From positions 38,792,232 to 38,856,231 of the forward strand of contig OZ038391.1 in the NCBI GenBank assembly GCA_964036045.1: a stretch of DNA of 64,000 bases, given 5' to 3'. A model generated the notes under the pieces. It was not told where the DNA came from and did not search any database. It was given only the letters and a program-made list of their open reading frames with translations. The stretch is from Eutreptiella sp. 'Long Island Sound 2002' (lineage: Eukaryota; Euglenozoa; Euglenophyceae; Eutreptiales; Eutreptiaceae). This document shows, piece by piece, positions 37,941 to 48,865 of the stretch (its first letter is position 1; every line of letters begins with the position of its first letter). The position numbers and the translations under genes are program-made.

Positions 37941-40900
37941 ATGTCGTCGTGGGCTTGTCCCGGTTGCACCCTCTTGAATGCCCCTGACGCCCCCTCCTGT
38001 GCGGTCTGTGGACACGCCGTTGGCGCCGGTTCCAGTGCCAATGGGTGGGCCTGCAGCGCCTGCACCTTCGTCAATCCCCGAGCCCAGTCCGTATGTCAGA
38101 TCTGTGGTGCCCAGCAGCTGCCCCCGGGGGACAGAGACGGCGGGGCCGGGGCCGGGGAAGCGGCGGACCGCCGGACGTCCAGAAAGAGGGGCCGCGAGGA
38201 CAAAGACGGGGAGGAGGCGGGCCTCGCGCAGTTGCGAGCATTGCTGCTTGACCTCAACGCCAAAGCGGACGCCCCGGCCCAATCCCCCAGCCCCTCCTCC
38301 TGCCCATCCAAAAGGCAGAAGGGGGTGGACGGGAAGGCGCTGTTGCGAAGCTTGACCGACGAGGCGGTGGCGCTTGCGACGGGGCTGGACCGGGTCCGGG
38401 CGGCCCTTAACGAGCTCCCGGCGACGGACGAGCTCCTGCTGCTCCTGACAGCCTCGGGGCTACTGCCCCTCCTCGCCCTCAAAGTGCGGGTGGACTCGCT
38501 GCTGGACATCGAGAAGTGCCCTGACGCGACGTACGCCGCGCTGCGGCTGATCGCGACGCTCACGGCCCGGCCCGATCTCCAGAGTCTGGTGTACCTCCCG
38601 CCCCACCACCTGCTCTGTGACGTCCAAGCGCTGCAGGAGCTCGCGACCACCGCGCAGAGCATTATGGTCATGATCGCGGGGGGCTTTGGGCCTGTGTCAG
38701 GGCCGAAGGACGACAAGTGCGTCCGCGCGATTCTGGAGCTGACGTCCGCGATTCTGTCGCAATGTCCGGCTGAGCTGCCGGCCGCGACGGCCGCCCCGCA
38801 GGCCGGTGAGTACGCGCGCGTCATGGCCAACGACCGGTTCGCGTTTGTTCCCGATTTTGCGTCGCATGCGGCGCGGGCGGGGGGCCAGTCGCGGACCGCG
38901 TCGCACGCGCCCGCGCCGCCGGCACTGGTGCGGCACCTCGCGCGCGAGTACGCCGGGCTCGCCGCGGCGCTCCCGACGTCCGAGCACGCGTCGATCTTTG
39001 TGCGGGCGAGCGAGAGCGACGTGAGGCTCGCGAAGGCGCTGCTGATCGGGCCCCCTGACACGCCGTATGAGAACGGTGCTTTCCTGTTCGACGTGAAGTT
39101 CCCCAACGAATACCCGAAGGTGCCCCCCTGCCCTCGCTCCCGTCGCCGGAAGTGGTGCGGGGACATTTTGGTGGCGGGTTGGCGAGTGCTTCTGCGTGGC
39201 TTCGCCCTTTGATTACCCGCCCCTTGTCCCTGCGGCACACACCAGCACGCCCTTACGCCCCAGGGATTGCTTGGAATTTGTACTGGGGTGGGGGGTGGGG
39301 GGGGCGGGGGCATGCCATCAACGCTCAGTAGGTGTTCAGGTTGGTACCTCCGGGTACGCGCACTTGTTCGGGTTCTGGAGAGAAAATGTATTTTTGTTTC
39401 GGTGAGAGTGGGCCCATTGGGGGTGTATCAGACGCGGTGTGCGCGCGGTGCACACGCGGTGCGTATTCTGGGGTTGTTGCGTGGCACCGTTTCAGCTGAT
39501 TTAGAGGCTGCATGCCGTCGGCGCCTATGCCTTTGCCCAAAACTGTTCCTGACGCTGCGGAAGGAACGTGGGCAGTGTAGCCACATGCAAATGGGGATCG
39601 GTGTGCAATGATTCGCCATCTTTCCGCCCGTTTGCTGCGCCGGTGACATGTGAGCTCGCCCAAGGGGGCCTGCACGCCCTGCCATAACTGTTCCCCCAGC
39701 AACTTCCAGCGAGGGACAGTAATCACAAGGACCTCAAAGGTAGACCATTGTTCAAATACGTGACACGGTGCGTGCGCGGTGCGTGAACTCCCTCAATGTC
39801 CTGGTCACAGGGGCTGCTGCAGCCGCGTGGCGTCCCTCCTGCGCTGGCGCCGGCATGCGGTAGAAGGGCTGGCCCTCAGATCGGACCTGAGGCCGCGCGG
39901 ATGTGGAAGTGGCAGGTGAGGGGGACAGCGGAGGTAGGGGGAGGGGAAGGATGGCAATGAGCCCCCGCAGGCCAGGGGGGCGGGGCAGGTCCAGAGGGCC
40001 AAACTGGGAGGAAAAAGGGGGAAAGACCAGGGGCGAGTGCAGCCGTGAGAAGCGGCGGACACCACAGAGTCGGTGCAGGCGGAGGCCGCAGTGATGTGGT
40101 GGGGCTGGCCACCTCTGCCCATGGACCGCCAGGGCGTGCTCAATGCGGCGCCACAATACGGGGGCTCACAGGAAGGACCTCAGAACCCCGAGCATCATAA
40201 GACGTGGTGCTGGGCAGAACAAGGGACTGTTCAACAGGCGCCTCCATCCCGTGGACCCCCAAACCCTTTTTCCCCTCCAGACCATTTGATGGTGAGCAAA
40301 GGTGAAATTCTACTCACGTCAAACTGTTCGTCGCATTTGGTACACAAGTTTCGCACCCTCAGACCCCGCCCCTTCCCCTCGGTCAAAGATGTCCACCACA
40401 CGGGGACCATCGCTGGGGCCGGGATCAATTTGGCTGCCCCTGGGGTTGGTAGAAATGCACTCCTCGGCGGATATGGCACAGCGCTGGACTGCCCGCAAGG
40501 CTTAGGGTTCAGGGCGGGAGGGTACTCGGACATGGGCGAACAGCCAGAGTTGGAGTCAGAGTACAGTACGAGACAACAGAATTTGAAAAAGGGCAAAGGT
40601 GGAGCAAGCAGGGGACCCCTGTCAGTTTGATGAGCAGTGAGTGGGCATGTGGAGGGGGCTTGCTGGGGCGGACCCGTCGATGAGGAGCCAACCCTGATTC
40701 CTGACCATAGCCTCGCTTGCAGACCTGATACATTTCCCCCTATTTCAGAACACACCCAGAACACAGGCTTGACGAGAGCTACAAACAAAGGGTGTGACTC
40801 AGTCTCAGATGTGAGGTGCCAGTCAAGGGGCATTCTGACTTAGAGACAGGCAAGAAACATTGTAACTGAACCCGAGCGATTCGGTGAATCACATCATGGC

Positions 40901-43900
40901 CCTTGGTCTAAGCAACCCCTGAGCACCTCCCCCTACATAACCAGGACAGTAAAAATTTAGATCAGGAGAAAATTGATGTGGACAAATTTGGAAGCCCTCC
41001 CTACTACCAAATATTTCCTTCAATTTTAAGAATGCTATGCGCCAAAATGCAGTAACCATCCAGAACCCACCAAGAAATATCAGCAACCATCCACTAGGAA
41101 ACAACAGCAAGGGACCTGATACCAAATGTTTCCTTCATTTCTAAGGAGTGGTACCAAATCCCCCCCGCCCTTTTAATTTTGGCCCTCCCAAAAAAGAACC
41201 CTCAAATCATTCCCCTTCTGGTAGGGCGAGCTCAAGGCATTATTCGGGACAGACACGGCCCTTCATAGCGAGAAGGCACCGTCTGATCGAAGTCGAGCGG
41301 TCAGTGGGTTGGTCATGGTGCCTGCAGTATCCCCCAGAGGGGGGCGTCATAACGGTGCATTGTATTTGGTTGTGCAAGCGGTGTTGTATGAACTGCACAG
41401 CTGTGTTCTCTCCATGGGACATGACAGTCTCCTCAGTTGGTGTTGGGACATAGTGCCACCAGCGCTTCGCAAGGGTGCGAGAGGGTATGCAGGCGTATCT
41501 CTTTGGTGTCTGTGCCCCGGCACCGATCCGCAACGAGATCAGTGCCCTGTTTTGCATCAATGTGCTCCGCTCGGGGGGTGACACCGTCCCAGGGGTACAC
41601 CATGAGCAGGACGGAGAAGGGAACAATGCTGATCCTAATGGGGCTCTGTGGACAGTCCCATGGGGGCTAGTTATACATTTTTCTTTGTGAGCCAAACTGT
41701 GAGGGCTGTGAGGCTTTGCAGAGGGTGCACGGCTGATTTCCTGTCAGGTTCAGGGATTGTGCTGGATGAAAGCTCGATGTGTGTGAAGAGGCCCTCTGTC
41801 ACGCTCGCCAGAGTGCAATATGCGTTGCAACAGCCCCCATCATGATTAACGTGCATATGCCAGTGGGTGGGGGGTGAACATGAATGTGCTGGTGGCACAG
41901 CCGATGTGCTGTTTGCGGAGGGTGGTGGGCTCCCCTGGGTTGTCTACCGGCCTGATCGCTGGTAGCAGGTGCTAATGGTAGCCCTGTTGCCTTGTGATGC
42001 ACCCAGATGTCGCAATGGCGTGATGGCGAGCACCCCCGGGACCTTGTGGGCCTGGGCCGAGCTGCACGCGGGGCCTGCTGGTGTCCGCATTGGAGTGGGC
42101 ATTCGGGGCGTGTACTGTGGTTGCCACTGACCACCACAACGCAGTTTGTCTGCACTCCCCAGGATCCCCCCCCGCCCCTGCACCCATCTTCCTGCCGCCC
42201 CAATGGTGCCTCCCAAGGGCCCATGAGGCAGTTGCCACGCGCCCCCGGGCGTCCAACTGCCTGTTGCCTCAGCAGGCGGTTCCTCAGCACGCGGCGCATG
42301 TCGCTTACGTCTGCTGTCAGGTCCCGCCGAAGTTCGTCTTCTTGACCAACGGTGGCGGCACCGTCCGATTCAACCCAAACCTCTACGAGGGGGGCAGAGT
42401 GTGCCTCAGCCTGCTCAACACGTGGGACGGGCCGCGGTGGGACCCGCAGCTGTCCACCTTCCAACAGGTCGATCAAGTACCTTCGCACCTCCTCCACCTC
42501 CCTATCTATTCCACCACCATCACCACCTCTGCCTCGTCATGGCCTGCCAACTTCATGTTCCTTCCCGCCACCCTCTGCCGGTGCGATTCTGTGGCACGGT
42601 GCATGCGTGGTGCAGTTCGTGGTGCGGCGGCTTTTCAGTCGATGCTACCATCGGTTGTGTCTACATTGCATTACATTGCATTACGCGGGGTTGTGACGTG
42701 CGGCTTCTTTCCCACCACTGCAGCCCCCCCCCCCCCCCAAAGCACCTGAAAGCGAACTTGGGTTGGACTCAGGACCGCTGTACATGTTGAGGTAGCACCA
42801 AAGCACAGGGGGAAAGAACTGGGAAAGTACCCCCCCTGAAACCCCCCCCCTTTGAAATTCCCCCCCCTCGGCGAGGGAACCGTCACCTTGGCCCAGAAAG
42901 CATAGGAAATACTAGGCGCCAAAGAAAATTTTTACAAGGCACCGAAGATGATTTACACTGTGATACTATGGTACAGATTTACCCCCCCGCAAGGAGGGAA
43001 CCCGTCACTTTGTGACCCCCCCCCCCCCGACCCCTAGGGAGGGAACCGGGCCGACAAAAGGGGGGAGATTTCAAGGGGGGGGAGGGTAGCCCTTGCAGAA
43101 CCCTGAGGCAGCGCTGCAGGATTCGCTGGAGGACATTGGCTGGATGTGTCTTGGTGGGGGCATCCAGCTCAGCTGTGCGTGTGTGATGAACTGGACCCCC
43201 CCCCCCTCCACCTTGAGCCAGGAGGGGACAGGGCGCAGCCACCACCCTCACCGCCCGCACCCTCCCCCTCCCCCTCCCCCTCCCCTACCCCCTCCCCACA
43301 GCAACACGTTCCCCCGCCGCCCATTACCCCCCAGGACAGGACGAACATGGGGAGTCCAGTGGAAACTGGGCAGGGGGATGGGGAAACACAAGGGGAGGTA
43401 ACAGGGCAGGGCAAACAGCGCTTGCCGAAATTGGTGCAGAGCGCAGAAGGAGGCAAAGGAAAGGACCAAAGAAAAAGAATCATCGTGGTTGTTAGAAGCC
43501 CCTGTCAGGAAAATTATCCTGCAGATGCACCCACCGGCGCGCACAAGTCAGTGCTGGAGTCGGCAAACCCAGCATGGACTCGGAGTGTGCATCTGGATGC
43601 ACCTGGTCAACAGCACGGGCAACAGCCCGTCTCCGGGACAGCCGACCCCGCGGAGTAGTCAAACAGGACAAGTCATCCAGGGGCTCCGTTGACACAACCA
43701 AAACATGTTCGGACCCACAGAGGGTCAGAATGTGCAAGGGAGAGAGGCCAATAGGCGCCGCCAAAGGCAAACAAACTAACACCATGGCCTCGTGCCAAAC
43801 CTCCCCTCCACCACCACTGGGTTCTTAAATCTAATGACCCCATAAACGCCGAGGCTGTGCGGTCAAGAAGGACCAGCATCATGGGAAGGCAGCCCTTCAA

Positions 43901-44994
43901 TGTAGGGGGCCGGGTAGGTCGATAGAGCCTTGGCTAGACCCCCCCCCCAAAAACCTCAATTGACAGGACCCCCAAAACCAATCCGGGAGCTTCTGTGGTC
44001 TCACTGACGGCGACAGGGTCAGGGGCGGGATCGAATGCTGATGGGAATCCCAGGGGGACAAGGGGAAGGGTCAGGAGGTTAGAGGGGAGGTGTCATTTAG
44101 GTAGGGTTAGGGTAGGGTTTGGTCTGTTTTAATTCTAACCCTGACCCTCAGGGGAACAAGGGTCTGTGGCATGCTTATCACGCTTGTATGTGCATACCTG
44201 TACATTCTATCATGGGAGCAGCATGTGATGGATGTGCATGCCTTCCGGACATTTTTGAGGTAGGCCAGTGTAGACCAAAGTTTTCTTTCGGAATGGAAAT
44301 AATTGAACCCCCTTTTCCAGACCCCCCACACGATTTTTGGGGGCTCGATTGACCCCTCACCCCAGCCCAGCGGAGCGGATCAGATGCAAGGGATGGGTGG
44401 CGCACCAATAGTCCTGAAGAACAAAGCTCGAGTGGACGACGGGCAGTGGCCAATGAAGGCCGTGGTGTGGCAGGCAAGGCTGGACTCCTGTGCGGACAGT
44501 GCAACCGGACCTGATCGCAGCCCCCCACCCCCCGCCCCCTCTGCCAACAGGTCCTGATCTCGATCCAGGGGCTCATTCTCGTGCCGGACCCCTACTTCAA
44601 CGAGCCGGGCTGGGAAAACGACCGCAACACCCGCCGAGGGCAGACGGCCTCCAGCAACTACAACGCGCGGCTGCACCCGCAGACGGTCCGCTGGGCCATG
44701 CTCGACGCCCTGCGGGCCCCGGCGCCAGAATTCGCCGACACCGTCCGCCGGCATTTTGTGCTGCAGCGTGACGCGATCCAGCGGCAGTTGGCCCAGTGGA
44801 ACGTCCCCAAAGCGTCGGTGGATGAGTTGATGCGGGCGATAGACAAGGCCAAGGCCCAGGTGGGGGCCCAGCCCGTCCCGGCCACCTCCTCCGCTTCGAG
44901 CGCGGCCTCGTCCGGTACCCGAACCTCCGCGGAGGGCGCCGGTCGTGAGGCCGCCCCCGCTAGCGGCCGTCCGGAGGTCATTGTGATTGAGTAG
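37941..44994 (+). CDS. ubiquitin-conjugating enzyme E2, BIRC6-type core with RanBP2 zinc fingers
   Basis: Exons 37941-39119, 42321-42467 and 44551-44994 join in phase 0 to 589 residues. It should accept ubiquitin (or a relative) on Cys421 and transfer it to targets. Two RanBP2-type fingers lie at residues 4-23 and 36-55 (W-x-C-x2-C-x3-N-x6-C-x2-C); such fingers often bind ubiquitin or RNA. A basic segment (about 78-95, RKRGRED) and an Ala/Leu-rich helical, armadillo-like region follow. The E2 fold starts near residue 325 (LAREYAGLAAALPTS), then SIFVRASE, IGPPDTPYENG, FPNEYPK|VPPKF, VRFNPNLYEGG, VCLSLLNTW, STFQQ|VLISIQGLILV and PYFNEPGWE. These match the large catalytic domain of BIRC6 rather than small E2s. 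The tail is Ser/Ala-rich and ends EVIVIE. Possible missed upstream exons cannot be excluded. Confidence 0.92.
39120..42320 (+). other. E2 intron 1 (3201 nt)
   Basis: Donor GAAG|GTGCCC, acceptor GTCAG|GTCCCG. It contains GC-rich CGCGCGGTGCACACGCGGTG patches (39434-39463 and 39765-39790), a tRNA-like segment (40463-40520) and a direct repeat TACCAAATATTTCCTTCA / TACCAAATGTTTCCTTCA (41006 and 41122). A Pro/Leu-rich minus-strand frame (39752-40156) is low complexity and not taken as a gene. Confidence 0.85.
40463..40520 (+). repeat. possible tRNA-derived SINE fragment
   Basis: The segment reads ATATGGCACAGCGCTGGAC (A-box-like), TGCCCGCAAGG and TAGGGTTCAGGGC (degenerate B box), in the order and spacing of the 5' half to T arm of a tRNA. 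It does not fold into a complete tRNA, so it is at most a tRNA-derived relic. Confidence 0.25.
42468..44550 (+). other. E2 intron 2 (2083 nt)
   Basis: Donor CCAACAG|GTCGAT and acceptor CCAACAG|GTCCTG: ten bases, CCAACAGGTC, are identical at both ends. It holds a C run (42726-42740), a poly-C inverted-repeat element (42829-43092), CCCCCT simple repeats (43261-43300) and a telomere-like stretch (44096-44122). An open plus frame at 43093-43658 is Pro/Ser-rich and unrecognised. Confidence 0.85.
42829..43092. mobile_element. poly-C-ended inverted-repeat element
   Basis: The left arm has C runs around TTTGAAATT (42842-42867). The right arm, read on the minus strand, has C runs around TTGAAATCT (43088-43060). 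Inside, GAGGGAACC recurs at about 42872, 42996 and 43039, two copies followed by GTCAC. No coding capacity and no clear target-site duplication. Confidence 0.45.
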
Positions 44995-47900
44995 CCAACG
45001 CTATGCTGCGGCTCTGCATCGGCGCGAGACCTGCCGTGAGGGCCCGGGCCATTGGGCCTGATTTATTGATGCGACACGAATGTGGGCCCCCTATTACGCC
45101 TGGGCCGTGACCCTTATGAGGGTGTGGGGGGGAAGTCACAGCTGGGGAAAGACACACAAGCCCATTTTCCCGACAATTTCGAGGTTTTGAGACCCTTCAT
45201 CTGCACTCTTCTGTGTTATGTAGCATAGCTTTGACACTACTTTGGGCGTTCTGCAGCCCTTTTCTTCGTTTTAAGTGGTCTGAAGACACACCGTTAGCCT
45301 TGCAACCCATGGCTCATGTCATTTTCCCCACCTGTGACCCTCCACCCCACATCTTCTGATATGCCTCAGCACCCACCTTTGCCTTACTGTCAGATTTTGT
45401 CTCCACCTATAATGAAGCCTGGGCCCATATTCCATTACCTTTGCCTATTCCAGTCCTTTTCTGAACAAGGTGCTTGTGGCGTCGATGTTGATGTCTTGAT
45501 CCGGACTGAGCTCAGCAGCCGCCCTCAGCCTTCATCGCGTTGTTGCACCTCCTCTTTTGTTTGCAGAGGGGTCCACCAGCATTTCCTGGTTTTGCCTGCG
45601 GTGAGAGTCAACCTGAAATGGGCACCCGGAGCAGTGCAAACAGCGCGGAACCGTCTTATATGTATCTGGTCCCTGAGCAGTAGTATATCAGACACACCCG
45701 GTGCCCTAGTGGTCTGTGTGCTGGTTCTGCATGTGAAGGTTAGGCTGGTCAACCTGATGGAAAAGCGGTTTGTTCATGCGCAAACAACCCCCTGTTGCAG
45801 TGCCCTCTCTGTACATACCGGCGGACTGAACGCATGCCATTTGGCAAGAAAACACGACGCCCTTGCAAAGGGCTGGTAAGGTACGCAGGAACACTGATGG
45901 TCTATCCAAATGAGCCCCCCCCCCCCCGTCTCTGTACGGGCTCATGAGGATCAGGAGAGCAATCGGCGAAAGCCCGCCGCTGTTCAAACACCTCCTCTCA
46001 CTGTCCCCACCCAACTCCCAATGGAGGTACCCTCAGGATGTTGTGTACCAAGGGGCCTTGTGCCCACTTGTTAATGGCCTAGTGCCCTCATTGATGTGCT
46101 TGTGGCGGGCAAGGGCACGCTGCTGTCGCTGTAATCCTCCTGGGGGGCGCCTCCAGCGGCAGGGGGGCGGCGGCATGGCCGGGCGTCTGACGAGGACACT
46201 TAGCGTTTCTCCGTCGGTCCCTCTGTCGCGTTGCGCCGAATGGGCCGAGCCAAGAGGGCGCCTCCGATCCAGGGAGACTCTGAGGCAGAATGGGTGGTGG
46301 GTGCCGAACCAACTCTCACAGGGATAGCCCAGACCCCCTGACCGGAGGTGCAGTACCAGCGTATCAAGGAGGGCACTAGTCTATTACGGTCCTGGGGCTA
46401 GTGGCAGAGTCGAGGAAGAGTTTGACCGGCGGCCTACCGCCCCCCGTCCCTCCGCCCTTGCGCAAGCGCGGCTCGACAACGGTCAGAGGGGGACAGACAA
46501 GGCCGCGCTTAAGCACCACTTGGGAGAGCGTTCCACCAGCCCAAAGCCTCAGGCGGGGAGTACATCGACCTTTCATCCGTCGCAGCCCCCGGCAGACGCC
46601 GACGGCAAGAAGCTCACGACAGAGTCCTTTGGAGTCTGTCGTTTGTGCACATTATTGTGCCCCGTCGGCCGCAGTGCGGGGGGTCTGCCATGTTTTGCCG
46701 GGCCCTGAACAGATTCTCCGTTGCGCAGATAAGCGGCGCATTACGCGCTCAGTCCATTTTTCAGGCCCATGGTTCCCTTAGGGAAGTGCGCAGCGCACTG
46801 AATAGTTGTACATAGAGCTGGTTTTCTTTTCAGAACTTCGGCTCACCATGCACCACGGGGGGCGCCCAGGTGCAGTCCCTGACCTCAAACCCCCCCACCC
46901 CCCCCACCCATCCCCCCTCTGGGCCTCTGGGCCGGAAATTTTTGGTGCCCTGTTTAAAGGGGCTGGGAGAACCGGTCACCCCATGTGTTCATACTCAAAA
47001 TGCTCAGTTTTTTCTGTGCATTTTCTCTGGGCCCCCAAGAAGGCAGGATTTGTGCAGCCACTTCTGATTTTGTGGCCACATCGATGTTTCCCCACCATGG
47101 GGACAAATGGGGACAAATGTCGTTTGTTGCTCATTGAAGATCCCACCCACGGTGGTTCAAAGAAAGGGGTGTTCTTTGGTCCCCCCCCACCACCACCCCT
47201 TTCAAGGGGCCAAAATGTTTAAGGGGTGTCGGGGTCAAGGATTGCACCCGGCCGCCCCCCATGCCATGAACGCTCCATTGCCTGTGGTCAGGCCACGTTG
47301 TGTAATGCTCCCCGGAGGGCAACCCCGATGCATATAAAAAAAGCGGCGCATTACGCGCAATTGCGCGGTGCCTAGTCCCGGGAGGACTGCCACTCAGGTG
47401 GCCTTCGGCCTGCTGCATGATGGCCCAGAGATGCGTGTAGAATGTGCCGCAGTACTCGCCCTTTTGCAGACCGACCAACCCCCATGTCCGCGTTCCCATC
47501 TCTGCCCAATGACGCGGTGCACGTCCCATTTGCCTTTTGGGTGTGTTCCAGGCGTTGGACAGCGCTGAGGCCTCTTGGTGCTGTTGTGCCGGGGATGGGG
47601 CCCTGGGGGCTGGGCATTCTGCACCATCGACGAGGAGGGGCCTGTGTCCACGTCCAAGACCAGGGCCCTGTCGCTTCACAGGACGTGGACCACAGGACAT
47701 TGGACAGTCAATGCAATGGACGACCATACTTGCCCGTACTGCAGCCGCATGTCCGCCTGGATGATTCACCCCCGTCCCCCGCACCCCCCGCCCCCCCCTC
47801 TTCACTTGCGACTGAGTTTGTTGGGGTCGTTCGCTCTCTGCTGCTCCTTTCGTACCTCGGTCTCCGACCCTGCCTTAGTCCACTCGGTCCTCAGGGATAC

Positions 47901-48590
47901 TGGGGCGTTCAGTTGCGTAGGTTGGGTTCATAGAGCCCCATCCACAAAACTGAGGTGCATCCAGGCCGGACCTCCACAGTCTGGACCGGCACAGTCATCA
48001 GCCCCGATGAACTGCGGTGCCGCGGGCGCTGGGCAATATCTGCTTAAGGGTCAAAAAATGGTTCAACAATGCCGATGGACACAAGGCGCCTCGCACTCAA
48101 TCCAAAAGTAAGAGTCAAGTGTTCTTAATTATGGGTCCGTGTGCCATCTGGGCTGTCTCAATTGGTGGGGTTTGGGGTCCGGTCAATTGCGGAGTCCGGT
48201 GAGGTAAGCCCCCCCCCCCCCCCACCTTCTTCATCCAGTCAAGCAAGTACACCGTACACCCCAAGCACAGCACGACCGGCATGGGACACGGTATGTACGC
48301 CACAACCCAAACTCAGGCCACAGAAGAGCGTGCCCCGGCGATAAATTTCCGAATCCGAGGAGACCAAGGCAATGAATGCCCTTACCCCATTCAGGGAGGA
48401 TAGGGAGCAGCGCCATTGGAACAGGATGGAGCTGGTCTGTCCAGCAAACACACAATGAACTGCGATGCCGATAAAGGCGGTGTGAAGGCAGACGCGGCTG
48501 CAGCACAGTGGCGGGTCCACACCTGACATTTTGAGGCACCCCCACCCTTCTACTCCTCATGAGCCCCAGCTTGGTGCGTGCCAAAGAACC
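44995..48590. other. intergenic region right of the E2 gene
   Basis: No gene is supported. An open frame at 45316-45879 (187 codons) has no recognised domain. An 18-bp exact direct repeat, AAGCGGCGCATTACGCGC, occurs at 46731 and 47341. C runs lie at about 45917-45928 and 48211-48225. A CPYC motif near 47730 is too short to call a zinc finger. Confidence 0.4.
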
Positions 48591-48865
48591 CCCCGTTTTT
48601 TTTACTAAAAAACTCCCCAATTCGCCATTGTACCAAATTGTACCAAAAAGCCCCCCACCCCAAATCTTATCAACCCCCCCCCCTTAAGATTCGGGGTTTT
48701 TTGTAAGATTTGGGGTTTTTTTGGTAAAATTGGGATCCCTTGAGGGGGTTTGTTAGTAAAGTTTGGGGGGGTTTTGGTGAGAATCTTTTGGGTGGGGATT
48801 TGGTAAGATTTGGGGGGGTTTAGGTTTGGGGTTTTGGTGAGCTTTGGGTTTTTTTGCCAAAACTG
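48590..48865. repeat. degenerate GGGGTTTT-rich tandem array
   Basis: From 48687 on, units of about 20-30 bp of the type GATTTGGGGTTTTTTGGTAA repeat with variation. The preceding 90 bp contain the complementary type (CTTATCAACCCCC, ACCCCAAATC), so part of the array is inverted. Confidence 0.7.

Noticed and set aside
38096-39313. Minus-strand open frame of 405 codons
   Set aside because: Antisense shadow of the GC-rich E2 exon 1.
44096-44122. Telomere-like TAGGGTTAGGGTAGGGTTT
   Set aside because: Only about three irregular units inside an intron; too short to call an interstitial telomere.
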